The position numbers and the translations under genes were made by a program. A stretch of DNA of 64,000 nt from Cherax quadricarinatus (lineage: Eukaryota; Arthropoda; Malacostraca; Decapoda; Parastacidae): positions 23,186,345 to 23,250,344 of the forward strand of contig NC_091323.1 in the NCBI RefSeq assembly GCF_038502225.1. The letters are read 5' to 3'. The notes under the pieces are model-generated. The model was not told the origin of the DNA and did no database searches. It was given only the letters and a program-made list of their open reading frames with translations. Shown piece by piece: positions 11,478-23,599 of the stretch. The stretch's first letter is position 1. The number at the start of each line of letters is the position of its first letter.

Positions 11478-11478
<1 letters not shown>

Positions 11479-12330
11479 CACCTAGTTGTACTCACCTAGT
11501 TGAGGTTGCAGGGGTCGAGTCCAAGCTCTTGGCCCCGCCTCTTCACTGGTCGCTACTAGGTCACTCTCCCTGAACCGTGAGCTTTATCATACCTCTGCTT
11601 AAAGCTATGTATGGATCCTGCCTCCACTACATCACTTCCCAAACTATTCCACTTCCTGACTACTCTGTGGCTGAAGAAATACTTCCTAACATCCCTTTGA
11701 TTCATCTGTGTTTTCAACTTCCAATTGTGTCCCCTTGTTGCTGTGTCCCATCTCTGGAACATCCTGTCTTTGTCCACCTTGTCAATGCCTCTCAGTATTT
11801 TGTATGTCGTTATCATGTCCCCCCCCCTATCTCTCCTGTCCTCCAGTGTCGTCAGGTTGATTTCCATTAATCTCTCCTCGTAGGACATACCTCTTAGCTC
11901 TGCAACTAGTCTTGTTGCAAACTTTTGCACTTTCTCTAGTTTCTTTGCGTGCTTGGCTAGCTGTGGGTTCCAAACTGGTGCCGCATACTCCAATATGGGT
12001 CTAACGTAGACGGTGTACAGGGTCCTGAACGATTCCTTATTAAGATGTCGGAATGCTGTTCTGAGGTTTGCTAGGCGCCCATATGCTGCAGCAGTTATTT
12101 GGTTGATGTGCGCTTCAGGAGATGTGCCTGGTGTTATACTAACCCCAAGATCTTTTTTCCTTGAGCTAGGTTTGTAGTCTCTGGCCCCCCTAGACTGTAC
12201 TCCGTCTGCGGTCTTCTTTGCCCTTCCCCAATCTTCATGACTTTGCACTTGGTGAGGTTGAACTCCAGGAGCCAATTGCTGGACCAGGTCTGCAGCCTGT
12301 CCAGATCCCTTTGTAGCTCTACCTTGGTAG
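11478..12330 (-). pseudogene. LINE-A copy 4, C-terminal region
   Basis: A nearly continuous minus-strand frame contains KKDLGVSITPGTSPEAHINQ, ILEYAAPVWNPQLAKHAKK, VQKFATRLVAELRGMSYEER and HNWKLKTQMNQRDVRKYFF. This is the post-RT thumb and tail of LINE-A. One frame change occurs near 12,170. The 5' side ends at a (CA)n tract and the 3' side at a duplicated GAGTACAACTAGGTGAGTAC tail. Confidence 0.9.
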
Positions 12331-12400
<70 letters not shown>

Positions 12401-12413
12401 ATGTATGTATGTA

Positions 12414-12480
<67 letters not shown>
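12331..12480. repeat. Compound microsatellite (TG)n(TGTA)n(TG)n(TA)n
   Basis: A run of TG, then about ten TGTA units, TG again, then TA, leading directly into the MITE at 12,481. Confidence 0.95.
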
Positions 12481-12485
<5 letters not shown>

Positions 12486-12867
12486 GTGCCGAATAGGCAG
12501 AACTTGCGATCTTGGCTTAAATAGCAACGCTCATCTTGCCATATATGACAAGGGAAAATTTGTGTATGCAATAATTTCGCCAAAATCACTCTGAACCTAA
12601 CGAAAAAAAGTATATTTCATTGTGTTTGTATAGTATTAAATTATTGTAAACAAATCTAAAATATATTTAGTTAGGTTAGGCTAAAATAAATTGTTCTTGT
12701 TATAATAAGGTTAGGTAAGTTTCTAAGTTTCTTTTGGTGCAAAATTAAAAAATTTTACATTAACGTTAATGAAAAAAACATATCTTTAAATGCATAAGAG
12801 AAATTTTTAGAAAGGGCTTAATTTTAAATGAGTTCTTGCTAATTGACCAGTTTTACGTATTCGGCAC

Positions 12868-12872
<5 letters not shown>
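12481..12872. mobile_element. MITE of 392 bp with TGTCGTGCCGAATA terminal inverted repeats, inserted in (TA)n
   Basis: The left end ATGTCGTGCCGAATA and the right end TATTCGGCACGACAT are exact inverted repeats of 15 bp, with weaker similarity for another 10 bp. The interior is AT-rich and non-coding, containing several GGTTAGG motifs. Both ends are embedded in TA repeats, as expected for an element with TA target sites such as a mariner relative, but TA duplication cannot be proven inside TA repeats. It has no transposase, so it is non-autonomous. Confidence 0.85.

Positions 12873-12945
<73 letters not shown>
12873..12945. repeat. (TA)n microsatellite
   Basis: About 73 bases of TA at the right end of the MITE. 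Confidence 0.95.
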
Positions 12946-12950
<5 letters not shown>

Positions 12951-13568
12951 TATTTCAGTCTTTCTCAATATTTGCTGAGGCAGGAAGAGACAGATGCAGG
13001 GAATTTGAGTCTGCCTTGCCGAGCTCCCACATGCAAATGCTGCCAAGCTGTGAAAGTGACTGCGGGTTTAACTTATCCCCAGCTCGTCTTGTGCACGATT
13101 TATCTCAGGTTTGGTTTACACTGTGCACGCCTTACATCAAGTTTCTTGCTTTGTTTTACCTTTGTGCGCACGACGACTTGTTTTATTCATTGGGGGTTGC
13201 TTTGGTTATTTCATAGTTTGTGTGTGGGTTATTAAAAAAATATCCCGTTCACTCTTTCCCCAGTTTATTTTTGTTTGGGTCTTCGTATGTGCAACTTTAT
13301 TTGGGTTTATTCATATTCGCTTCGTTATGTTGACGTTTTATCGAAATTCTTTTTGGGTTCAGGTCTTGGAAAGTGTGTGACTCGATGCTCGTAAACGACT
13401 CTTGATTCAAGGGACTGCAGCTGCCCTCCACTTACTTGTATCATAATGGAATTCCTCCCATTAATTAACATTGCGCTGTGTGACCCCATCTGCATTAGTA
13501 CATCTGTATGACTAGGATGGTAATGTTTAGGTTCACATTTTCTGCCCACTTCATGGGCAACTGCTGTT
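12946..13568. other. Single-copy stretch, no gene recognised
   Basis: About 620 bases without tandem structure. Short open frames exist but match no domain I know. It forms the left border of the 16-bp satellite. Confidence 0.5.
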
Positions 13569-16500
13569 GTGATGGGTCTTCCATGTGATGGGTCTTCCAT
13601 GTGATGGGTCTTGTATGTGATGGGTCTTCCATGTGATGGGTCTTGTATGTGATGGGTCTTCCATGTGATGGGTCTTGTATGTGATGGGTCTTCCATGTGA
13701 TGGGTCTTGTATGTGATGGGTCTTCCATGTGATGGGTCTTGTATGTGATGGGTCTGCCATGTGATGGGTCTTCCATGTGATGGGTCTTGTATGTGATGGG
13801 TCTTGTATGTGATGGGTCTTGTATGTGATGGGTCTTCCATGTGATGGGTCTTGTATGTGATGGGTCTTCCATGTGATGGGTCTTGTATGTGATGGGTCTT
13901 GTATGTGATGGGTCTTGTATGTGATGGGTCTTCCATGTGATGGGTCTTGTATGTCATGGGTCATGTATGTGATGGGTCTTCCATGTGATGGGTCTTGTAT
14001 GTGATGGGTCTTGTATGTGATGGGTCTTGTATGTGATGGGTCTTCCATGTGATGGGTCTTCCATGTGATGGGTCTTCCATGTGATAGGTCTTGTATGTGA
14101 TGGGTCTTTTATGTGATGCGTCTTCCATGTGATGGGTCTTGTATGTGATGGGTCTTGTATGTGATGGGTCCTGTATGTGATGGGTCTTCCTTGTGATGGG
14201 TCTTGTATGTGATGGGTCTTGTATGTGATGGGTCTTGTATGTGATGGGTCTTCCATGTGATGGGTCTTGTATGTGATGGGTCTTCCATGTGATGGGTCTT
14301 GTATGTGATGGGTCTTCCATGTGATGGGTCTTGTATGTGATGGGTCTTCCATGTGATGGGTCTTGTATGTGATGGGTCTGCCATGTGATGGGTCTTCCAT
14401 GTGATGGGTCTTGTATGTGATGGGTCTTGTATGTGATGGGTCTTGTATGTGATGGGTCTTCCATGTGATGGGTCTTGTATGTGATGGGTCTTCCATGTGA
14501 TGGGTCTTGTATGTGATGGGTCTTGTATGTGATGGGTCTTCCATGTGATGGGTCTTGTATGTCATGGGTCATGTATGTGATGGGTCTTCCATGTGATGGG
14601 TCTTGTATGTGATGGGTCTTGTATGTGATGGGTCTTCCATGTGATGGGTCTTCCATGTGATGGGTCTTCCATGTGATAGGTCTTGTATGTGATGGGTCTT
14701 TTATGTGATGCGTCTTCCATGTGATGGGTCTTGTATGTGATGGGTCTTGTATGTGATGGGTCCTGTATGTGATGGGTCTTCCTTGTGATGGGTCTTGTAT
14801 GTGATGGGTCTTGTATGTGATGGGTCTTGTATGTGATGGGTCTTCCATGTGATGGGTCTTGTATGTGATGGGTCTTCCATGTGATGGGTCTTGTATGTGA
14901 TGGGTCTTCCATGTGATGGGTCTTGTATGTGATGGGTCTTCCATGTTATGGGTCTTGTATGTGATGGGTCTTCCATGTGATGGGTCTTCCATGTGATGGG
15001 TCTTCCATGTGATGGGTCTTCCATGTGATGGGTCTTGTATGTGATGGGTCTTCCATGTGATGGGTCTTGTATGTGATGGGTCTTGTATGTGATGGGTCTT
15101 CCATGTGATGGGTCTTGTATGTGATGGGTCTTGTATGTGATGGGTCTTCCATGTGATGGGTCTTGTATGTGATGGGTCTTCCATGTGATGGGTCTTGTAT
15201 GTGATGGGTCTTCCATGTGATGGGTCTTGTATGTGATGGGTCTTGTATGTGATGGGTCTTCCATGTGATGGGTCTTGTATGTGATGGGTCTTCCATGTGA
15301 TGGGTCTTGTATGTGATGGGTCTTGTATGTGATGGGTCTTGTATGTGATGGGTCTTCCATGTGATGGGTCTTGTATGTGATGGGTCTTCCATGTGATGGG
15401 TCTTGTATGTGATGTGTCTTGTATGTGATGGGTCTTCCATGTGATGGGTCTTGTATGTGATGGGTCTTGTATGTGATGGGTCTTGTATGTGATGGGTCTT
15501 CCATGTGACGGGTCTTGTATGTGATGGGTCTTGTATGTGATGGGTCTTCCATGTGATGGGTCTTGTATGTGATGGGTCTTGTATGTGATGGGTCTTCCAT
15601 GTGATGGGTCTTGTATGTGATGGGTCTTGTATGCGATGGGTCTTGTATGTGATGGGTCTTGTATGTGATGGGTCTTGTATGTGATGGGTCTTCCATGTGA
15701 TGGGTCTTGTATGTGATGGGTCTTGTATGTGATGGGTCTTGTATGTGATGGGTCTTGTATGTGATGGGTCTTGTATGTGATGGGTCTTGTATGTGATGGG
15801 TCTTGTATGTGATGGGTCTTGTATGTGATGGGTCTTCCATGTGATGGGTCTTGTATGTGATGGGTCTTCCATGTGATAGGTCTTGTATGTGATGGGTCTT
15901 GTATGTGATGGGTCTTCCATGTGATGGGTCTGGTATGTGATGGGTTTTGTATGTGATGAGTCTTGTATGTGATGGGTCTTGTATGTGATGGGTCTTCCAT
16001 GTGATGGGTCTTGTATGTGATGGGTCTTCCATGTGATGGGTCTTGTATGTGATGGGTCTGCCATGTGATGGGTCTTCCATGTGATGGGTCTTGTATGTGA
16101 TAGGTCTTCCATGTGATGGGTCTTCCATGTGATGGGTCTTGTATGTGATGGGTCTTCCATGTGATGGGTCTTGTATGTGATGGGTCTTCCATGTGATGGG
16201 TCTTGTATGTGATGGGTCTTGTATGTGATGGGTCTTCCATGTGATGGGTCTTCCATGTGATGGGTCTTGTATGTGATGGGTCTTCCATGTGATGGGTCTT
16301 CCATGTGATGGGTCTTGTATGTGATGGGTCTTCCATGTGATGGGTCTTGTATGTGATGGGTCTTCCATGTGTTGGGTCTTGTATGTGATGGGTCTTGTAT
16401 GTGATGGGTCTTGTATGTGATGGGTCTTGTATGTGATGGGTCTTGTATGTGATGGGTCTTGTATGTGATGGGTCTTGTATGTGATGGGTCTTGTATGTGA

Positions 16501-18112
16501 TGGGTCTTGTATGTGATGGGTCTTGTATGAGATGGGTCTTGTATGTGATGGGTCTTGTATGTGATGGGTCTTGTATGTGATGGGTCTTGTATGTGATGGG
16601 TCTTGTATGTGATGGGTCTTCCATGTGATGGGTCTTCCATGTGATGGGTCTTCCATGTAATGGGTCTTGTATGTGATGGGTCTTGTATGTGAAGGGTCTT
16701 GTATGTGATGGGTCTTGTATGTGATGGGTCTTGTATGTGATGGGTCTTGTATGTGATGGGTCTTCCATGTGATGGGTCTTGTATGTGATGGGTCTTCCAT
16801 GTGATGGGTCTTCCATGTGATGGGTCTTGTATGTGATGGGTCTTGTATGTGATGGGTCTTCCATGTGATGGGTCTTGTATGTGATGGGTCTTCCATGTGA
16901 TGGGTCTTGTATGTGATGGGTCTTCCATGTGATGGGTCTTGTATGTGATGGGTCTTGTATGTGATGGGTCTTGTATGTGATGGGTCTTGTATGTGATGGG
17001 TCTTGTATGTGATGGGTCTTCCATGTGATGGGTCTTGTATGTGATGGGTCTTGTATGTGATGGGTCTTCCATGTGATGGGTCTTGTATATGATGGGTCTT
17101 CCATGTGATGGGTCTTCCATGTGATGGGTCTGCCATGTGATGGGTCTTGTATGTGATGGGTCTTGTATGTGATGGGTCTTCCATGTGATGGGTCTTGTAT
17201 GTGATGGGTCTTCCATGTGATGGGTCTTCCATGTGATGGGTCTTCCATGTGATGGGTCTTGTATGTGATGGGTCTTGTATGTGATGGGTCTTGTATGTGA
17301 TGGGTCTTGTATGTGATGGGTCTTGTATGTGATGGGTCTTGTATGTGATGGGTCTTGTATGTGATGGGTCTTGTATGTGATGGGTCTTGTATGTGATGGG
17401 TCTTCCATGTAATGGGTCTTGTATGTGATGGGTCTTGTATGTGATGGGTCTTCCATGTGATGGGTCTTGTATGTGATGGGTCTTGTATGTGATGGGTCTT
17501 GTATGTGATGGGTCTTCCATGTGATGGGTCTTCCATGTGATGGGTCTTGTATGTGATGGGTCTTCCATGTGATGGGTCTTGTATGTGATGGGTCTTCCAT
17601 GTGATGGGTCTTCCATGTGATGGGCCTTCCATGTGATGGGTCTTGTATGTGATGGGTCTTCCATGTGATGGGTCTTGTATGTGATGGGTCTTCCATGTGA
17701 TGGGTCTTGTATGTGATGGGTCTTGTATGTGATGGGTCTTGTATGTGATGGGTCTTGTATGTGATGGGTCTTGTATGTGATGGGTCTTGTATGTGATGGG
17801 TCTTGTATGTGATGGGTCTTGTATGTGATGGGTCTTGTATGTGATGGGTCTTCCATGTGATGGGTCTTCCATGTAATGGGTCTTGTATGTGATGGGTCTT
17901 GTATGTGATGGGTCTTGTATGTGATGGGTCTTCCATGCGATGGGTCTTCTATGTAATGGGTCTATGTGATGGGTCTTCCATGTGATGGGTCTTCCATGTG
18001 ATGGGTCTTCCATGTGATGGGTCTTCCATGTGATTGGTCTTCCATGTGATGGGTCTTCCATGTGATGGGTCTTCCATGTCATAGGTCTTCCATGTGATGG
18101 GTCTTCCATTAG
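13569..18112. repeat. 4.5-kb satellite of a 16-bp unit with two alternating variants
   Basis: About 284 tandem units of 16 bp. Almost every unit is one of two forms, GATGGGTCTTCCATGT or GATGGGTCTTGTATGT, in an irregular order. Rare single-base variants mark a longer-range duplication: a variant block at about 13,953-14,195 recurs at about 14,561-14,790, shifted by 592-608 bp (37-38 units). The period of 16 and the absence of stops produce frames of more than 1,000 codons on the minus strand; these are artefacts. The right edge changes to the CCA form only, and irregular units appear at 17,930-18,110. Confidence 0.97.
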
Positions 18113-18569
18113 TGCCCCACAAAAGGGCCACCGAGGCTGCGTCTCACCTGTACACTAGTCAAGAAAACTTAAAATATTTAAAACAAACACTAAGCTCTCT
18201 GTGTATTTACACTGGGAGAGACAAACTTCTCGGTGTATATACCGTATTTACTGCGGTCTTATTCCGCCACTGCCTTCGTATATCCTACAGCTGCCATCAG
18301 TCATGTCCTCATCTATGTCGTGTATATAGATCGTTAACAAGAAGGAACCCATCACTGACTTCTGTACAACGCCAGTTGCAACTAGTGTCCATTTTCATTC
18401 CTTTCCTGCAGACTCCGCATTGTGTTGTCTTCTTCCGTGCTGTAGTAGTACCTCATGTGTTAATACGAATATTTTTAATACTAAAATACATGATACCAAT
18501 AATTATTTTAATGGAGTGTCTTGGTATTGGTATAAAGCTATCGATCCAAAGAATCGAAATGGCTATTTC
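18113..18569. other. Single-copy stretch
   Basis: No recognised gene. About 18,200-18,260 resembles part of the dispersed repeat called R here (ACACTGGGAGAGACAAAC and CGGTGTATATACCG). Between 18,290 and 18,410 weak similarity to a decayed LINE RT (minus strand) is possible but not secure. Confidence 0.4.
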
Positions 18570-18662
18570 CTTTACTCGGGTCAAATCTAATTACCTTCCA
18601 TTCCCCAGGTGAGGTATGACTCTTAGGGGTTGAGCACTTCCCTGTAAAGCGAATAATAATAA
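18570..18662 (+). mobile_element. SINE S1 fragment
   Basis: Contains TTCCATTCCCCAGGTGAG, GTTGAGCACTTCCC and a short TAA tail. This matches the 3' half of the S1 family seen complete at 51.53 and 55.32 kb. Confidence 0.6.
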
Positions 18663-18859
18663 TGTAGGTGATAGACCTCAGGGGAAGTCTAGATACAGCT
18701 TTAAATGATTGTGTCAGCTTGCCTCTGTTACTATAGTCTCTTTTTAAAACAAGTGGTTGGGGAAGCTTATGTATTTTGTAAGTAGCTAAATCCATATGAA
18801 TCATTCATCGCAAGTAATCGGCGTCCCACATCATAGAAGCTTTGAAAGAGTTTTATGCA

Positions 18860-19245
18860 TAGAGACTGATAAACACAGATTCGCAATAATTGCATAACTC
18901 AGGGCAACATTGGTTTAGAGAGAACTACAGGTCTCTCCTGGACCGCTACGACGTGGAATACAATCAAAACGCAGTAGTAGTGTACACAGACTTTACAAGA
19001 ACCTTCTGTAAGCGTGATCATGGTGTCATAAAGCACAAAATGCGTAAAAAACGAATAAGCTGGAAAAATAAGCAGATGTATATTTAACTTTAAAAAAAAA
19101 AGTAATAGAGAAGAAAGTAAAATCAGAGGCTGACGCAGTAGAGAGATCTTTCCTCTAGGAACATTACTCACCCCAAGTCCTTCTTACATCCTCATATCTG
19201 ACAGATAGACCAAAAAATTATAGCACAGTATTGTCCTTTGCAGAA
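18860..19245 (+). pseudogene. LINE-F RT fragment
   Basis: The plus strand reads HWFRENYRSLLDRYDVEYNQ, then AVVVYTDFTRTFCKRDHGVI (motif A region) and IKHKMRKKRISWKN. In a shifted frame near 19,150-19,245 come LPQGTLL-like residues and LSFAEDN, corresponding to the FADD catalytic motif with one substitution. About 380 bp of a broken RT, the same family as 6.44-7.06 kb. Confidence 0.82.
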
Positions 19246-19261
19246 GATAATTATATTCCTA

Positions 19262-19685
19262 TTCTCTTTCTTTTTTCATTCGTTCCTCTTTAATTTCCTC
19301 CTTTTTTCTCATGAATCTTCCTAATCTTCTCATTTTCCTCCTCATTGCTTTGCTTCTTCAAGCCTTCCTCATTCTCCTTCATTTCCTTAATATTTTTCCA
19401 TATTCTTTATCATATTCTATTCCTCTTCTCTGTTCTCTTGCGCCCCTTCTCATTTTCCTATTCCGTCTCTTGACATCTACATCCTTTTCCCTCTTCAACC
19501 ATCTCTTCCTGATCTTCCTCCACTACCTTCACCAGTCTACTTTCACCTCTTCCTCTACCTCCATCTCCACTACCCACTACTCTCTCTCTCTCCCTTTACC
19601 CCTACTTCCACTACCTCTTTTATTACATCTTCCCCCTCCTCCTCCTCCTCCTCCTCTCCACTTCCCTCACTTCACTTCTCTTGAA
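19262..19685. repeat. Polypyrimidine tract
   Basis: About 420 bases of mostly C and T on the plus strand (TTCCTCCT-like), ending in (CCT)n near 19,640. Low complexity; the 135-codon frame through it is Leu/Phe/Ser-rich and not credible as a gene. Confidence 0.9.
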
Positions 19686-19794
19686 AGGCTTTGGCTCAGA
19701 CTGGTGACGGAAAAATAAATTTGGAGAAGCTGTCGTATGCAAATTAAATTATTTGATGGCTCGTCATTTGTTATTAATACCAGTGAATATTCTC

Positions 19795-21430
19795 CTGTGA
19801 TGCCAGGTAATACCACCCTCACCTGTGATGCCTGGTAATACCACCGTCATCTGTGATACTTGGTAATACCACCCTCACCTGTGATGCCTGGTAATACCAC
19901 CCTCACCTGTGATGCCTGGTAATACCACCCTCATCTGTGATGCTTGGTAATACCACCCTCACCTGTGATGCTACGTAATACCACTCTCACATGTGATGCT
20001 TGGTAATACCACCCTTACCTGTGATGCTTGGTAATACCACCCTTACCTGTGATGCTTGGTAATACCACCCTCACCTGTGATGCTAGGTAATACCACCTTC
20101 GCCTGTGATGCGTGGTAATACCACCCTCACCTGTGAGGCTTGGTAATACCACCCTCACCTGTGATGCTAGGTAATACCACCCTAACCTGTGATGCGTGGT
20201 AATACCACCCTCGTCTGTGATGCGTGGTAATACCACCCTCACCTGTGATGCTAGGTAATACCACCCTCACCTGTTATGCTTGGTAATACCACCCTCACCT
20301 GTGATGTTTGGTAATACCACCCTCACCTGTGATGTTTGGTAATACCACCCTCACTTGTGATGCCTGGTAATACCACCCTCATCTGTGATGCTTGGTAATA
20401 CCATCCTCACCTGTGATGCCTGGTAATACCACCCTCACCTGTGATGCTAGGTAATACCACCCTCACCTGTGATGCTTGGTAATACCACCCTCACCTGTGA
20501 TGCTTGGTAATACCACCCTCATCTGTGATGCTTGATAATACCACCCTCACCTGTGATGCTAGGTAATACCACCCTCACCTGTGATGCGTGGTAATACCTC
20601 CTTTACTTGTGGTGCCTGGTAATACCTCCCTCACTTGTGATGTCTGGTAATACCACCCTCACCTGTGATGCCTGGTAATACCACCCTCATCTGTGATGCC
20701 TGGTAATACCACCCTCACCTGTGATGCCTGGTAATACCTCCCTCACCTGTCATGCTTGGTAATACCACCCTCACCTGTGATGCTTGATAATACCACCCTC
20801 ACTTGTGATGCTTGGTAATACCACCCTCACTTGTGATGCATGGTAATACCTCCCTCACCTGTGATGCTTGGTAATACCACCCTCACCTGTGATGCTTGGT
20901 AATACCTCCCTCATCTGTGATGCCTGGTAATACCACCCTCATCTGTGATGCCTGGTAATACCTCCCTCACCTGTGATGCTTGGTAATACCACTCTCACAT
21001 GTGATGCTTGGTAATACCTCCCTCATCTGTGATGCCTGGTAATACCACCCTCATCTGTGATGCCTGGTAATACCTCCCTCACCTGTGATGCTTGGTAATA
21101 CCACCCTCACCTGTGATGCTTGGTAATACCACCCTCACCTGTGATGCTTGGTAATACCTCCCTCATCTGTGATGCCTGGTAATACCACCCTCATCTGTGA
21201 TGCCTGGTAATACCTCCCTCACCTGTGATGCTTGGTAATACCACCCTCACTTTTGATGTCTGGTAATACCACCCTCACCTATGATGCCTGGTAATACCTC
21301 CCTCACCTGTAATGTTTGTCAATCCCTCCCTCACCTGTAATGTTTGTCAATCCCTCCCTCACCTGTAATGTTTGTTAATCCCTCCCTCACCTGTAACGTT
21401 TGTTAATACCTCCCTCACCTGTGATGTACA
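19795..21430. repeat. 28-bp minisatellite I
   Basis: About 58 units of 28 bp with core TGGTAATACCACCCTCACCT. In the right half a variant with ATACCTCCC alternates with ATACCACCC in larger blocks, so local amplification of multi-unit blocks has occurred. The last four units lose the TGG start. Confidence 0.96.
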
Positions 21431-21999
21431 TTTCCCCTCTCCTGATGTATCGTAGAGAGGATACAAAATAATTCAGGATTTTATCATACACATGTTTGAT
21501 ACAATAATTCAGGATTATATCATAGAGATGTTTGATACAATAATTCAGGGTTATATCATAGAGATGTCTGATACACTCTCAGTGTGAATATGCTGAGACT
21601 TCACGGAGTATTAAAATGAGTTGTGCCAATATGGCCCTAAATTCCGTTGGCAATAAGAACGAAAACCTCATCGGGTAAACACGAAGGATAATTCTATTGG
21701 GCGGGGAGAATGCGGCGGGGATGAATGTAATGGAGAGTGGGCCTTAACATCAGATGTTTCAAGGGCGACGTTAGCGTAACCCTGGCGTCCTGAGCACTAT
21801 ACTTGGTGTAAGAGAGAGTGGATCTTAGCGTCAGGTGCAGTAAGGGCGGTATTAGCGTAACAAGGGCGTCTCACACACTATTTTGATAGCATGATCGCCC
21901 GGAATCCTTCACACAAAAGGTTTATAATTGGAATGTTGTCCAGCCGGGGACAAAAGATTGCCTTTTACGCCAAGGTTTTTCCACCCATTCCACAATGAA
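21431..21999. other. Spacer with two small tandem duplications
   Basis: No gene. About three units of a 36-bp repeat lie at 21,463-21,575 (AATAATTCAGGATTATATC). A roughly 75-bp imperfect direct duplication lies at 21,731-21,890, marked by GAGTGG, AAGGGCG, TTAGCGTAAC and GGCGTC in both halves. Confidence 0.7.
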
Positions 22000-23590
22000 T
22001 CGCGGGCGTGAGGCGAGAGAGGTGTTGACGTGGGCGTGAGGTGTTGACGTGGGCGTGAGGAGAGAGAGGTGTTGTGGGCGTGAGGAGAGTGTTGATGTGG
22101 GTGTGAGAATGTGTTTTGGGCGTAAGGAGAGGTGTTGACGTGGGCGTGAGGTGTTGACGTGGGTGTGAGGAGTGTGTTGATGTGGGCGTGAGGAGAGGTG
22201 TTGACGTGGGCGTGAGGAGAGGTGTTGACGTGGGCGTGAGGAGAGTGTTGATGTGGGTGTGAGGAGAATGTGTTGTGGGCGTGAGGAGAGGTATTGACGT
22301 GGGCGTGAGGTGTTGACGTGGGCGTGAGGAGTGTGTTGATGTGGGCGTGAGGAGAGTGTGTTGATGTGGGCGTGAGGAGAGGTGTTGACGTGGGCGTGAG
22401 GAAAGTGTTGATGTGGGCGTGAGGTGTTAACGTGGGTGTGAGGAGTGTTGCTCTGGGCGTGAGGAGTGTTGATGTGGGTGTGAGGAAAGAGACGTGTTGA
22501 CGTGGGCGTGAGAAGAGAGGTGTTGATGTGGGGGTGAGGAGTGTTGATGTGGGCGTGAGGAGAGAGTGTTGATGTGGGCGTATGGAGAGAGACGTGTTGA
22601 CGTGGGCGTAAGGAGAGAGAGGTGTTGACGTGGGCGTGAGAGTGTTGATGTGGGCGTATGGAGAAACATGTTGATGTGGGCGTGAGGAGAGACACGTGTT
22701 GATGTGGGTGTGAGGAGAGACACGTGTTGATGTGGGTATGAGGAGAGACACGTGTTGATGTGGGCGTGAGGAGAGACACGTGTTGATGTGGGCGTGAGGA
22801 GAGACACGTGTTGATGTGGGCGTGAGGAGAGACACGTGTTGATGTGGGTGTGGAGAGACACTTGTTGATGTGGGCGTGAGGAGAGACACGTGTTGATGTG
22901 GGCGTGAGGAGAGACACGTGTTGATGTGGGCATGAGGAGAGACACGTGTTGATGTGGGCATGAGGAGAGACACGTGTTGATGTGGGCGTGAGGAGAGACA
23001 TGTGATGTGGGCGTGAGGAGAGACATGTGATGTGGGCGTGAGGAAAGACATGTGATGTGGGCGTGAGGAGAGACACGTGTTGATGTGGGCGTGAGGAGAG
23101 ACACGTGATGTGGGCGTGAGGAGAGACACGTGTTGATGTGGGCGTGAGGAGAGACACGCGTTGATGTGGGCGTGAGGAGAGACATGTGATGTGGGCGTGA
23201 GGAAAGACATGTGATGTGGGCGTGAGGAGAGACACGTGTTGATGTGGGCGTGAGGAGAGACACGTGATGTGGGCGTGAGGAGAGACACGTGTTGATGTGG
23301 GCGTGAGGAGAGACACGCGTTGATGTGGGCGTGAGGAGAGACACACGTTGATGTGGGCGTGAGGAGAGACATGTGATGTGGGCGTGAGGAAAGACATGTG
23401 ATGTGGGCGTGAGGAGAGACACGTGTTGATGTGGGCGTGAGGAGAGACACGTGATGTGGGCGTGAGGAGAGACACGTGTTGATGTGGGCGTGAGGAGAGA
23501 CACGCGTTGATGTGGGCGTGAGGAGAGACACACGTTGATGTGGGCGTGAGGAGAGACACGCGTTGATGTGGGCGTGAGGAGAGAGAAGTT
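22000..23590. repeat. 28-bp minisatellite II
   Basis: Units of about 28 bp with core TGATGTGGGCGTGAGGAGAG and ACACGTG. The left third is heterogeneous in length (about 20-35 bp). The right part (22,950-23,560) is organised in a higher-order block of several units, recognisable by GAGGAAAGACATGTG at about 23,040, 23,198 and 23,388. Confidence 0.95.
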
Positions 23591-23599
23591 TAGACGTGT

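Noticed and set aside
12946..13568. Host exon in the open stretches at 12.8-13.4 kb
   Set aside because: Frames are short, start inside (TA)n, and show no domain or splice-site logic.
13961..18109. Minus-strand open frame of about 1,380 codons, rich in His, Thr and Pro
   Set aside because: It is the 16-bp satellite cycling through frames; three overlapping minus frames are equally open, with no start context, domain or codon bias.
13569..18112. CRISPR-like array
   Set aside because: Repeats are directly adjacent with no unique spacers, and the window is eukaryotic; the same holds for all other arrays here.
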